64,000 bases of DNA from Pedobacter foliorum (GTDB lineage: Bacteria > Bacteroidota > Bacteroidia > Sphingobacteriales > Sphingobacteriaceae). Below the pieces are notes generated by a model. The model was not told the origin of the DNA. It made no database searches and saw nothing but the letters and a program-made list of their open reading frames with translations. The translations under genes were made by a program, and so were the position numbers. The stretch spans positions 1-64,000 of the forward strand of contig NZ_JABSNU010000002.1 in NCBI RefSeq assembly GCF_013266735.1, given 5' to 3'. Positions 7,903 through 15,732 of this stretch are shown here, one piece after another; position 1 is the stretch's first letter, and every line of letters starts with the position of its first letter.

Positions 7903-9204
7903 TTATTGAATAGCTAAATGTTCATAGATAAGTTTAGAAACATAAGAACGTAAAGGCTCCGGTTTAATTTGATCAATAATATCAGCAGCAAAAGCTTGCA
8001 GTAAAAGCACTGCGGCACTTTCTTTTGGAATACCCCTTGCCCTTAAATAAAACATAGCTTCTTCGTCTAGCTGACCAATAGTACAACCGTGAGAGCATTT
8101 AACGTCGTCTGCAAAAATCTCTAGCTGAGGTTTTGTATTTATAGTTGCATTTTCTGATAACAAGATGTTCTTGTTGCTTTGGTAAGCATTGGTTTTTTGC
8201 GCATCCGGCTGAACCATAATGCGGCCATTAAATACCGCTGTTGAAGTATCATCTGCAATTCCTTTGTACAATTGATTGCTAAAGCAATTTGGCTTTAAAT
8301 TGTCTATCAGTGTATGGTTATCTGCATGACTTTTACCTTTCAACAAGTACAAACCATAAAGGTGAGTTTCATTGCCTGCGGCATCAAGTACCAGATTCAT
8401 ATTGTTACGTACGATGCCTCCGTTTAAAGTAATGGTAACGGTATGCACGTAGCTTCGTCCAATTTGTCTGATATGTGTACTGCTTACCTGACTGGCATTT
8501 GCCACGTCATTTTGGATTTTATAATACTCTACATAAGCGTTCTCCTTAACTACCACTTCCATCACCTGGTTGTTAAAACTGTCCGACGAGCCAAGGGTAG
8601 TATAGCTTTCCGTTAGTTGGAGCTTGCTGCTTTCATCAACTAAAACCAGACTTCGCGGTAGTGCCAACGAAGGATTTTCTCTGGCATCTAAAATATGATA
8701 GCAATAAACGGCATGCTCAGGTTCTTTACCTTTAAGCACATGAACAAAAACCCCACCATCAATAAAAGAGGTGTTTAAGGCATGAATGCCATTATTTAAG
8801 TAATTACTGCTCTGATTCAAATGAGCGGCAACAATGTCTTTATATTCGCCTTTAGCAGCATCTTCAAGGGGTAATACGATAAGATCAGTAGCCTCCGAAC
8901 GGATGGTAGAAAGATTGGCCATAAAGCGACCGTTTACAAACACCAGCTCATTTGCTTGTTTATAACCCGGTAATCTTAGCGCATTAACATCCACTAAAGT
9001 AACCGAAGAGTTTTCTGCTATTTGATATTCCTTATTGAACAGACTGCTTACATTGGTGTACTTCCAATCCTCATCACGATAGGTAGGCACGCCATCTTTA
9101 GTGAACTCATCAAATCCATTCTGCCTCAAATTGGCAATTGTACCTTTCGGATTTGCCTCTTGTAGCTGCTCAAACTGATCTTTAAAATAAGTTATGTTGT
9201 TCAT
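7903..9204 (-). CDS. sufD: Fe-S scaffold subunit SufD
   Basis: 433 aa. Partner of SufB in the SufBC2D scaffold. The N-terminal part (about 1-120) holds TYRDEDWKYTNVSSLF, followed by the right-handed beta-helix core, then KCSHGCTIGQLDEEAMFYLRARGI, whose histidine matches the SufD cluster-site residue. The C-terminal helices (KSAAVLLLQAFAADII) contact SufC. Between sufC and sufS, co-directional and tightly packed. Confidence 0.95.
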   Translation of the reverse strand: MNNITYFKDQFEQLQEANPKGTIANLRQNGFDEFTKDGVPTYRDEDWKYTNVSSLFNKEYQIAENSSVTLVDVNALRLPGYKQANELVFVNGRFMANLSTIRSEATDLIVLPLEDAAKGEYKDIVAAHLNQSSNYLNNGIHALNTSFIDGGVFVHVLKGKEPEHAVYCYHILDARENPSLALPRSLVLVDESSKLQLTESYTTLGSSDSFNNQVMEVVVKENAYVEYYKIQNDVANASQVSSTHIRQIGRSYVHTVTITLNGGIVRNNMNLVLDAAGNETHLYGLYLLKGKSHADNHTLIDNLKPNCFSNQLYKGIADDTSTAVFNGRIMVQPDAQKTNAYQSNKNILLSENATINTKPQLEIFADDVKCSHGCTIGQLDEEAMFYLRARGIPKESAAVLLLQAFAADIIDQIKPEPLRSYVSKLIYEHLAIQ

Positions 9205-9227
9205 TGTAAAGTCTTTTAAATGGACTG

Positions 9228-9992
9228 CTACTGATTGGCAGCTAAATCAATATCATCAGTGATGAAGTCGTACCCTTTTTCTTCCAGTTCAAGCGCCAGT
9301 TCCTTTTTGCCCGATTTAACAATACGACCGTTGTAAAGCACATGTACAAAATCTGGATGGATATAATCAAGCAAGCGCTGATAGTGGGTAATCAGTAACA
9401 TGGCGCGATCGGGGCTTCTTAGCTTATTGATGCCATTAGCAACTATACGAAGCGCATCAATGTCCAAACCGGAATCAGTCTCGTCCATGATGGCAAGTTT
9501 AGGTTCAAGCATGGCCATTTGAAAAACCTCATTGCGTTTTTTCTCTCCGCCAGAAAAACCTTCGTTGATAGAGCGACTCAATAAACGCTGATCTATTTCA
9601 ACCAAAGCCATCTTTTCTTTCATCATCTTTAAAAAGGCAACCGCATCCAAAGGTTCCTGCCCAAGGTATTTACGCTTTTCATTTACTGCAGCTTTAATGA
9701 AGTTGGTTGTACTAACACCCGGTATTTCTACCGGATACTGAAAGGCAAGAAACAAACCTTCCCGAGCCCTGTCTTCGGTTGATAATTCCAGCAGATCTTT
9801 ACCTAAAAAAGAAACGGCACCTTCTGTAACTTCATATTCTTCTCTGCCGGCAAGAACAGAGGCAAGGGTGCTTTTTCCGGAGCCATTTGGCCCCATAATA
9901 GCATGAACTTCCCCTGGTTTAATATCGAGGTTAATTCCTTTCAAAATTTCTCTTCCGTCGATGTTTGCGTGTATATTCTTTACTGATAGCAT
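9228..9992 (-). CDS. sufC: ATPase subunit SufC
   Basis: 254 aa ABC-type ATPase, not tied to a membrane transporter, powering shape changes of SufB-SufD. Walker A GPNGSGKST at 34-42, Q-loop near AFQYPVEIPGV, signature FSGGEKKR at 146-153, Walker B with AIMDETDSGLD (E171), and the switch histidine in LLITHYQRLLDYI. The signature FSGGEKKR is characteristic of SufC rather than of transport ATPases. Confidence 0.97.
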   Translation of the reverse strand: MLSVKNIHANIDGREILKGINLDIKPGEVHAIMGPNGSGKSTLASVLAGREEYEVTEGAVSFLGKDLLELSTEDRAREGLFLAFQYPVEIPGVSTTNFIKAAVNEKRKYLGQEPLDAVAFLKMMKEKMALVEIDQRLLSRSINEGFSGGEKKRNEVFQMAMLEPKLAIMDETDSGLDIDALRIVANGINKLRSPDRAMLLITHYQRLLDYIHPDFVHVLYNGRIVKSGKKELALELEEKGYDFITDDIDLAANQ

Positions 9993-10010
9993 AATTCTTA
10001 TAAATTTTGT

Positions 10011-11456
10011 TTAACCTACACTGCCTTCCATGCTAATGGCCAGTAGTTTTTGTGCTTCTACGGCAAATTCCATTGGCAACTGATTCATTACTTCTTTGGC
10101 AAAGCCATTTACAATAAGCGCCACTGCGGTTTCTGCATCGATGCCTCTTTGTTTACAATAAAAGAGCTGATCTTCTCCAATTTTTGAAGTAGTAGCTTCA
10201 TGCTCTACAATTGCCGTTTTATTTTTAACCTCTATATAAGGGAAGGTGTGTGCGCCACATTTATCGCCGAGTAGCAAAGAATCGCACTGCGAATAATTAC
10301 GCGCATTGGTGGCCTGTTTACTGGCTCTAACCAATCCTCTGTAGCTGTTCTGACTATGACCTGCAGAGATTCCTTTAGACACGATTCTGCTCCTTGTATT
10401 TTTGCCAAGGTGAGTCATTTTTGTACCTGTATCTGCCTGTTGATGGTTGTTTGTGAATGCAACCGAATAAAACTCACCAATAGAATAATCACCTTTTAGA
10501 ATTACACTAGGGTATTTCCAGGTAATAGCTGAGCCTGTTTCAACCTGTGTCCAGGAGATTTTAGAATGATCGCCTTTACAAATACCACGTTTAGTTACGA
10601 AGTTGTAAATACCACCCATGCCATTTTTGTCGCCCGGATACCAGTTTTGTACAGTTGAATATTTAATTTCTGCCTTGGTATGAGCTACAAGTTCTACTAC
10701 TGCAGCGTGTAGCTGATTTTCATCTCGCGTTGGGGCTGTACAGCCTTCAAGGTAACTCACATAGCTTTCATCTTCAGCAATAATCAAGGTGCGTTCAAAC
10801 TGACCCGCATTTTCTGTATTGATACGGAAATAGGTGGAAAGCTCCATTGGGCAGCGCACTCCCTTAGGGATGTAGCAGAATGAGCCATCGGTAAATACCG
10901 CCGAATTTAACGCGGCAAAATAGTTATCCGTCATAGGAACTATCGATCCAAGGTATTGTTTTACCAATTCGGGATGTAGCTGTACCGCTTCGCTGATGGA
11001 ACAAAAGATGACCCCGATTTCCGAAAGTTGCTCTTTAAATGAGGTGGCTATAGAAACACTGTCCATCACCACATCAACGGCAACTCCGGTAAGTCGTTTT
11101 TGTTCATTTAAGGAGATTCCCAGCTTCTCAAAAGTGGCTAGCAATTCCGGATCTGCCTCGTCAAGGCTGTTTAATTGCTTTTTAGGCTTGGGAGCCGCGT
11201 AATATATAATGTCCTGGTAATTGATGATGGGGTACTTAATGTTTGCCCATTTTGGTTCCTCTAGCTTTAACCAGTGGTTATAAGCTTTAAGTCGCCAATC
11301 TAGCAGCCATTCCGGTTCGTTCTTTTTACTCGAGATAAGTCGGATGGTGTTTTCGCTAAGGCCCTTGGCAATTACGTCTGTATCTATGTCTGTTACGAAA
11401 CCGTATTTGTATTCGGTTAATACGGCCTGTTCCAGAGTATCTGGTTTTTCTTTCAT
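10011..11456 (-). CDS. sufB: Fe-S scaffold subunit SufB
   Basis: 481 aa, the usual size. Core scaffold subunit on which the cluster is built. It carries [15 protein letters not shown] near residue 50, the beta-helix with [20 protein letters not shown], the SufB signature [19 protein letters not shown] with C434 at the cluster assembly site, and [19 protein letters not shown] at the C-terminus. First gene of the seven-gene operon. Confidence 0.97.
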   Translation of the reverse strand: MKEKPDTLEQAVLTEYKYGFVTDIDTDVIAKGLSENTIRLISSKKNEPEWLLDWRLKAYNHWLKLEEPKWANIKYPIINYQDIIYYAAPKPKKQLNSLDEADPELLATFEKLGISLNEQKRLTGVAVDVVMDSVSIATSFKEQLSEIGVIFCSISEAVQLHPELVKQYLGSIVPMTDNYFAALNSAVFTDGSFCYIPKGVRCPMELSTYFRINTENAGQFERTLIIAEDESYVSYLEGCTAPTRDENQLHAAVVELVAHTKAEIKYSTVQNWYPGDKNGMGGIYNFVTKRGICKGDHSKISWTQVETGSAITWKYPSVILKGDYSIGEFYSVAFTNNHQQADTGTKMTHLGKNTRSRIVSKGISAGHSQNSYRGLVRASKQATNARNYSQCDSLLLGDKCGAHTFPYIEVKNKTAIVEHEATTSKIGEDQLFYCKQRGIDAETAVALIVNGFAKEVMNQLPMEFAVEAQKLLAISMEGSVG

Positions 11457-11494
11457 AGTAGCCTATATTAATTAATTGAAATATTAATATATAT

Positions 11495-11526
11495 CAAATA
11501 TACGCGGTATAAACTGTTTGTACAAA
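11495..11526 (-). promoter_or_regulatory. Bacteroidetes-type promoter of the suf operon
   Basis: On the minus strand, TTTG (11523-11526), 20 bases, then TATATTTG (11495-11502), about 38 bases before the sufB ATG. This fits the Bacteroidetes primary sigma consensus. Confidence 0.7.
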
Positions 11527-11539
11527 ATAGTATAAACAG
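11514..11539. promoter_or_regulatory. Dyad over the suf promoter, candidate Rrf2 operator
   Basis: CTGTTTGTAC (11514-11523), six bases, GTATAAACAG (11530-11539): the arms are reverse complements at 9 of 10 positions. It covers the -33 element of the sufB promoter, placed for repression. The Rrf2 gene at the end of the operon is the obvious candidate binder; that link is inferred. Confidence 0.5.
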
Positions 11540-11629
11540 CGTAGTGTAATAATTGATAGTGAGTTATGGAGAGGGGATGGCGTTACCTGGAAATCATGAA
11601 GATATTGGTCAGATTTTATCAAGCTCTGA

Positions 11630-11684
11630 CTGGATAATGTCTGGACGATCACTGGACAACCACTGGACAATGTCTGGATAATTG
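11630..11684. repeat. Five tandem degenerate 11-bp repeats
   Basis: Five consecutive 11-mers with no gaps, consensus CTGGACAATGT: all begin CTGGA, and most variation is in the last six positions. They lie in the 301-bp intergenic region between sufB and the AraC-type gene, close to one helical turn per unit. No coding potential is evident. Apart from this array and the suf promoter I see nothing else in that region. Confidence 0.8.
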
Positions 11685-11757
11685 GTAAACTATCTTATAT
11701 TCATGGTCATATAAATTATTTGTAATTTTAGACTAAGATTCGAGTCAAACGAATATA

Positions 11758-12576
11758 ATGAATTGCAAACTGGTACAGCCGCCTGATTATCTTAAAAGAT
11801 TTGTTCGCTACTTCTGGATTTTAGAGGGCGGAAGTAATGGTTGCGCGCCTACAACATTTGTTGCGCTTCCAGACGGTTGTCCGGGAATGATTTTTGGGCA
11901 GGCAGAGCAGGGTTCGTTTTTGGAATCTCACAATTACAAACTGCCGGAAGTGTTTTTATACGGACAAACTACTAAACACACGGAAATTAGTACGGCAGGA
12001 AAATTCAATACTATTGGGGTCTATTTTTATCCAGATGCGGTAAAATCTATATTTGGATTTAGTGCTGTTGAAATTACAAATACCTGCTTGGATGTGGATT
12101 TGACCTCAAAAAAGACCGACTACAACTTATCAGAAAGACTTTTGAATGCTTCATCTCTGGCCCATCAAATAGAACTAATTTCAGATTATCTGTTTAATTT
12201 GATTCGTAAAAACAGGAAGGTTCCTGATGATTTAACACATTATGCAGCATCTAAAATGATCAGTTCAAATGGTAATATCGCTTTAAAAGAATTGCAGCAG
12301 GATTTAAGAATATCAGAAAGAAGCTTTGAGCGCAGATTTAACCAAAATGTAGGAATTAGTCCGAAATTGTTTTCTAGAGTATGTCGTTTTCAGGCATCTT
12401 TAAGTCAGTTGAGAAACAATAAATATAATATCCTTACAGAGGTAGCTTTTGAAAATGGCTACGCTGATCAATCTCATTTTATCCGTTCTTTTAAAGAATT
12501 TACAGGATTTAGTCCGGAGCAATATCAAAAGCAATCAAATGAGCTGGTAGAGAATTTCCCTGAACTCATTAAATAA
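11758..12576 (+). CDS. AraC-family transcriptional regulator
   Basis: 272 aa. The N-terminal half (about 1-160) is the sensor-like domain common in Bacteroidetes AraC regulators (LVQPPDYLKRFVRYFWILEG, ALPDGCPGMIF, TIGVYFYPDAV). The C-terminal half has two helix-turn-helix motifs: ALKELQQDLRISERSFERRF, then NILTEVAFENGYADQSHFIR followed by FKEFTGFSPEQY. It precedes an NAD(P)-binding protein and a DUF1772 membrane protein on the same strand and probably controls them. Confidence 0.9.
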   Translation: MNCKLVQPPDYLKRFVRYFWILEGGSNGCAPTTFVALPDGCPGMIFGQAEQGSFLESHNYKLPEVFLYGQTTKHTEISTAGKFNTIGVYFYPDAVKSIFGFSAVEITNTCLDVDLTSKKTDYNLSERLLNASSLAHQIELISDYLFNLIRKNRKVPDDLTHYAASKMISSNGNIALKELQQDLRISERSFERRFNQNVGISPKLFSRVCRFQASLSQLRNNKYNILTEVAFENGYADQSHFIRSFKEFTGFSPEQYQKQSNELVENFPELIK

Positions 12577-12663
12577 CTCATCTTTTATTTAAATAATATT
12601 TAGTGTCGGTTTTGTTCTATTCATGGTTTTGTATAGCTCATAATTTTGGTAAAAAAAGAAATT

Positions 12664-13515
12664 ATGATAGCAATAACAGGAGCAAACGGAAACCTTGGTA
12701 AAGCAACTATAGGTTTTCTATTGAACAAGATTAAGCCAGAGCAGATTGTGGCGATAGTAAGAGATCCAAAGAAAATGGAGGATCTAAAAGATTCAGGTAT
12801 TCAAATTCGCATTGCCGATTATGACGATCTTGAATTGTTAAAAGAAGCATTGAAAGGAGTTGATAAGCTATTGCAAATATCGGCAATAAGTATAGGCGAG
12901 CAGGGTATCAAAGAGGAAGCTAATGTGGTTAAGGCCGCAAAACAGCAGGGTGTGCAACACATTGTTTATACAGGTGCTGTAAAGCCAAAATTGGATGCGC
13001 GCTTTATGGCAACGCAACAATGTTTGGCAACAGAAAAGGCTATTTTGGATTCAAGAATACCCCATACCTTTTTTGGCAATAGTTTGTATATGGAAACCAT
13101 CCCAATATTTATTGGCGAGGCGCTGGAACATGGCAATATTTACTATCCGGCAGGTAATGGAGCAGTAAGTTTTGTATTGCGTATGGACATTGCTGAGGCG
13201 CTAAGTAATGTACTTGCAAGCAATGGTCATGAAAATAAGCGGTATGAAATAACGGGTTCAAAGGCTTATACTTTTAAAGATCTGGCGGCTATTTTAACCG
13301 CAGAAAAGGGAGTAGAGGTTTCTTATGTGAATATCCCTAATGTAGTTTTAGCTGAAGAACTGGGTAAGTTTCAAATGTCTGATGATCAGATAGGCTGGCA
13401 GTTGAGTTTGGCCGATAGTATTAAAGCTGATGAGTTTTCTTATGTTGACATTACACTGGAGAATTTATTAAAGCGTAAACCATTTGAGCTTAAGGAATAT
13501 CTAAGAAATCTTTAG
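12664..13515 (+). CDS. NmrA-like NAD(P)-binding protein (atypical SDR)
   Basis: 283 aa from the ATG at 12664. A TTG 18 bases earlier is in frame but lies within a TAATTTTG box (12641-12648) resembling a -7 element. The Rossmann motif ITGANGNLGKAT is at the N-terminus, then AIVRDPKKMEDLKDSGIQIRIADYDD and HIVYTGAVKP. The layout is that of NmrA/QorB-type proteins that act as NAD(P)H-dependent quinone reductases or redox sensors. The classical SDR catalytic Tyr-Lys pair is not evident. The next gene begins six bases downstream. Confidence 0.82.
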   Translation: MIAITGANGNLGKATIGFLLNKIKPEQIVAIVRDPKKMEDLKDSGIQIRIADYDDLELLKEALKGVDKLLQISAISIGEQGIKEEANVVKAAKQQGVQHIVYTGAVKPKLDARFMATQQCLATEKAILDSRIPHTFFGNSLYMETIPIFIGEALEHGNIYYPAGNGAVSFVLRMDIAEALSNVLASNGHENKRYEITGSKAYTFKDLAAILTAEKGVEVSYVNIPNVVLAEELGKFQMSDDQIGWQLSLADSIKADEFSYVDITLENLLKRKPFELKEYLRNL

Positions 13516-13521
13516 TAATTT

Positions 13522-14052
13522 ATGGAAAAGTTAAATCGTATGATGTCTTTAACGAATATAGTTTTGGTGCTTGCGGGCACCACAACTGCACTGATGGCAG
13601 GATTATTTTATGCCTGGTCTTGCTCAGTAAATCTGGGATTGGCAAAGCTGTCGGATGAAGGGTATTTAACTGCAATGCAGGAAATTAACAGAGCCATATT
13701 AAATCCGGTATTTTTTGCAGGATTTTTGGGCGCATTGGTGTTGTTGCCGCTAAGTGCATATCTGCATTATGGTTCGCCTTTACAACTTAAATTCTGGTTA
13801 CTGGTTGCAGCAGCATTGTGTTACATTATAGGAACTTTTGGAGTCACTATTTTTGGTAATGTGCCGCTTAATAATGCATTGGATGTTTTTGATTTGAAAT
13901 CAGCAACTGCTGAGGCAATGAGGGCGCAAAGGATTGGATTTGAAGCCACTTGGAATTCATTAAATACCATTCGGGCGGTTACCTCTACTTTGGCTATTGT
14001 ATTGGTTATAATTGCATGTTTGTACCCAGATGGGGCACAAACACACAATTAA
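13522..14052 (+). CDS. DUF1772 membrane protein
   Basis: 176 aa with four predicted membrane helices (about 9-33, 60-82, 89-112, 148-168). The motif FGNVPLNNALD after the third helix is characteristic of DUF1772, the anthrone-oxygenase-like family. Biochemical role in bacteria unknown. Probably co-transcribed with the preceding NmrA-like gene, suggesting a joint redox or detoxification role. Confidence 0.8.
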   Translation: MEKLNRMMSLTNIVLVLAGTTTALMAGLFYAWSCSVNLGLAKLSDEGYLTAMQEINRAILNPVFFAGFLGALVLLPLSAYLHYGSPLQLKFWLLVAAALCYIIGTFGVTIFGNVPLNNALDVFDLKSATAEAMRAQRIGFEATWNSLNTIRAVTSTLAIVLVIIACLYPDGAQTHN

Positions 14053-14058
14053 GAATTG

Positions 14059-15588
14059 TTATATAGTTTTAGGGGTATATACTTTAATTACACCATCGTT
14101 TTCACTGCTTACTACCAATAAACTTTTCTTGGTAGGACTGTTTTTTGCAGCAATAAATAGTACTCCTTCAGGAGCATCTCCACATTTTAAAAGTTGTAAG
14201 AAAACTGGTTTAACCGGATTGGTTACATCATATACCGCTACTGCATCGGCTCTTTCCATACCTACAAAAGCAACTTTTTTGGTTCCAACGGTTCCAATAG
14301 TTATTCCTTCCGGTTCAACACTTTTGTCGTCACTTCTGCTGTCTTCATAAGTGTTAGCGGCAACACATTTGGCGTCCAGTTCGTTTTTACTGTCGAAAAT
14401 CTGACTTCCATTGATGCCATTCCAAACGCTAAATGAACGAGAACCTAATGAATATAATGCATCAAAAACTCCATCACCATCGGCATCGCCTAAGGTTGTT
14501 GTAATGTTAAGGCGACCAAGTTTACCATCTTTTTTTAGCTCAGCTGCATTTGGGAAAACAGTAGGATTAAGTGTAATGTCCTTAACTTTTTTCATTTCTG
14601 AGAAAGCATCGTATTCTCTAGAGTCACCTTCGTTGGCGGTAAATAGGTAAGGAGTTCCGTTTTGCTCAAGTACGGCAATAGCATCAGGCATATAAATACC
14701 TTTTACCGGCCATTTTGCAGCAGCAAAACCACCGTCTTTATCACTAGGATCTATTTCGTTACCATCTGTGTTGTAGTCTTTAAACCCAAGAGGGAATATG
14801 TTGGTTATGGTTTTCGAAGCAATATCAATTTTGGCTATTGCATTGTTTTCCTGTAAGGTAACCCATGCAGTTTTTGAATCGCTAGATACGGTAATGTACT
14901 CAGGCTCTATGTCGTTTACAAAGTTTTTACCTGGGCCAAAAACTCTAAATCCTTTAGCTGTAAGAGCAGCTTGCTGACCGATCATAGAGGAGAAGTCGAT
15001 AGTAGTTACGGCGTAGTTGTCGTTAACAGATATGATAGAGATTGTGCCAGCCGGATCGCTTTTGTAATCGGTGCTAGGCTCGCCTTCGTTGGCTGTTAAA
15101 ATATATTTTCCATCAGGAGAAAAGGTAACCATATCGGGCAAGGCACCAACGTTTATTTCACTGATTTTGCTATGGTCGCTGGTTTTAAAAACAACAACTT
15201 TACCATTAGCCTGTTTGTTGTTGGCTTGGATAGCTGCGGCTAGTTTGCCATCGTGAACTGCAACGCTATTAACTGCACCTCCGTATGGGGTAACGCTAAT
15301 AAAGCCAGTAGCTTTCATGTTTGACGGGTTTGCAAAATCAACCACCTCAATTCGGTTAATCTGATTTGGCTGACCTTCATTTTCATTTTTTACGACAAAA
15401 AGTTTGTTAGTAGCGGGGTCAAATGCAGAGATTTCGGCAGCGCCTAATTCTCCAATATCAAGAGATCCTATTTCAGCATAAGTTGATGGATCTTCGTTTA
15501 AAACAACCTCTTGGTCTGTTATTAATTGCTCTTTTGTACAGCTAAATAGGCCAATTGCAAGTAAACTAAATAGTAGCGTTTTTTTCAT
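14059..15588 (-). CDS. Choice-of-anchor I family lipoprotein (beta propeller)
   Basis: 509 aa. Lipoprotein signal with LFSC, lipidated at C17. The body is a beta propeller with repeated blades such as VTFSPDGKYILTANEGEPSTDY, DIEPEYITVSSDSKTAWVTLQE, AIAVLEQNGTPYLFTANEGDSREYD and VEPEGITIGTVGTKKVAFVGMERADAVAVYD. This is the choice-of-anchor I domain, found in surface and alkaline-phosphatase-like proteins. DGDGVFD near residue 370 resembles a calcium-binding loop. Probably on the outer membrane; no catalytic site recognised. Monocistronic, converging on the DUF1772 gene. Confidence 0.82.
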   Translation of the reverse strand: MKKTLLFSLLAIGLFSCTKEQLITDQEVVLNEDPSTYAEIGSLDIGELGAAEISAFDPATNKLFVVKNENEGQPNQINRIEVVDFANPSNMKATGFISVTPYGGAVNSVAVHDGKLAAAIQANNKQANGKVVVFKTSDHSKISEINVGALPDMVTFSPDGKYILTANEGEPSTDYKSDPAGTISIISVNDNYAVTTIDFSSMIGQQAALTAKGFRVFGPGKNFVNDIEPEYITVSSDSKTAWVTLQENNAIAKIDIASKTITNIFPLGFKDYNTDGNEIDPSDKDGGFAAAKWPVKGIYMPDAIAVLEQNGTPYLFTANEGDSREYDAFSEMKKVKDITLNPTVFPNAAELKKDGKLGRLNITTTLGDADGDGVFDALYSLGSRSFSVWNGINGSQIFDSKNELDAKCVAANTYEDSRSDDKSVEPEGITIGTVGTKKVAFVGMERADAVAVYDVTNPVKPVFLQLLKCGDAPEGVLFIAAKNSPTKKSLLVVSSENDGVIKVYTPKTI

Positions 15589-15679
15589 GTATCGAATATG
15601 TTTAAGCTACGAATGTATTGTAGGTAGATTACCACTGCCTAAGTATAAGATTATTATATTGTTAAAATAATTTTAGGTG

Positions 15680-15709
15680 TTGTCCCCATTGAGACTTACT
15701 TAGTTGTCT
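15680..15709 (+). promoter_or_regulatory. Array promoter-like motif upstream of paralogue 1
   Basis: TTGTCCC (15680-15686), 17 bases, TTGTCT (15704-15709), ending 23 bases before the ATG. The same two words at the same spacing occur before paralogues 5 and 7. Fixed spacing suggests an alternative (ECF-type) sigma promoter. Confidence 0.6.
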
Positions 15710-15732
15710 ATCATTATAACCAAGCAATATCT

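Noticed and set aside
12646..12663. TTG start for the NmrA-like gene
   Set aside because: The TTG lies in a TAATTTTG promoter-like box and the family begins at the Rossmann strand encoded from 12664.
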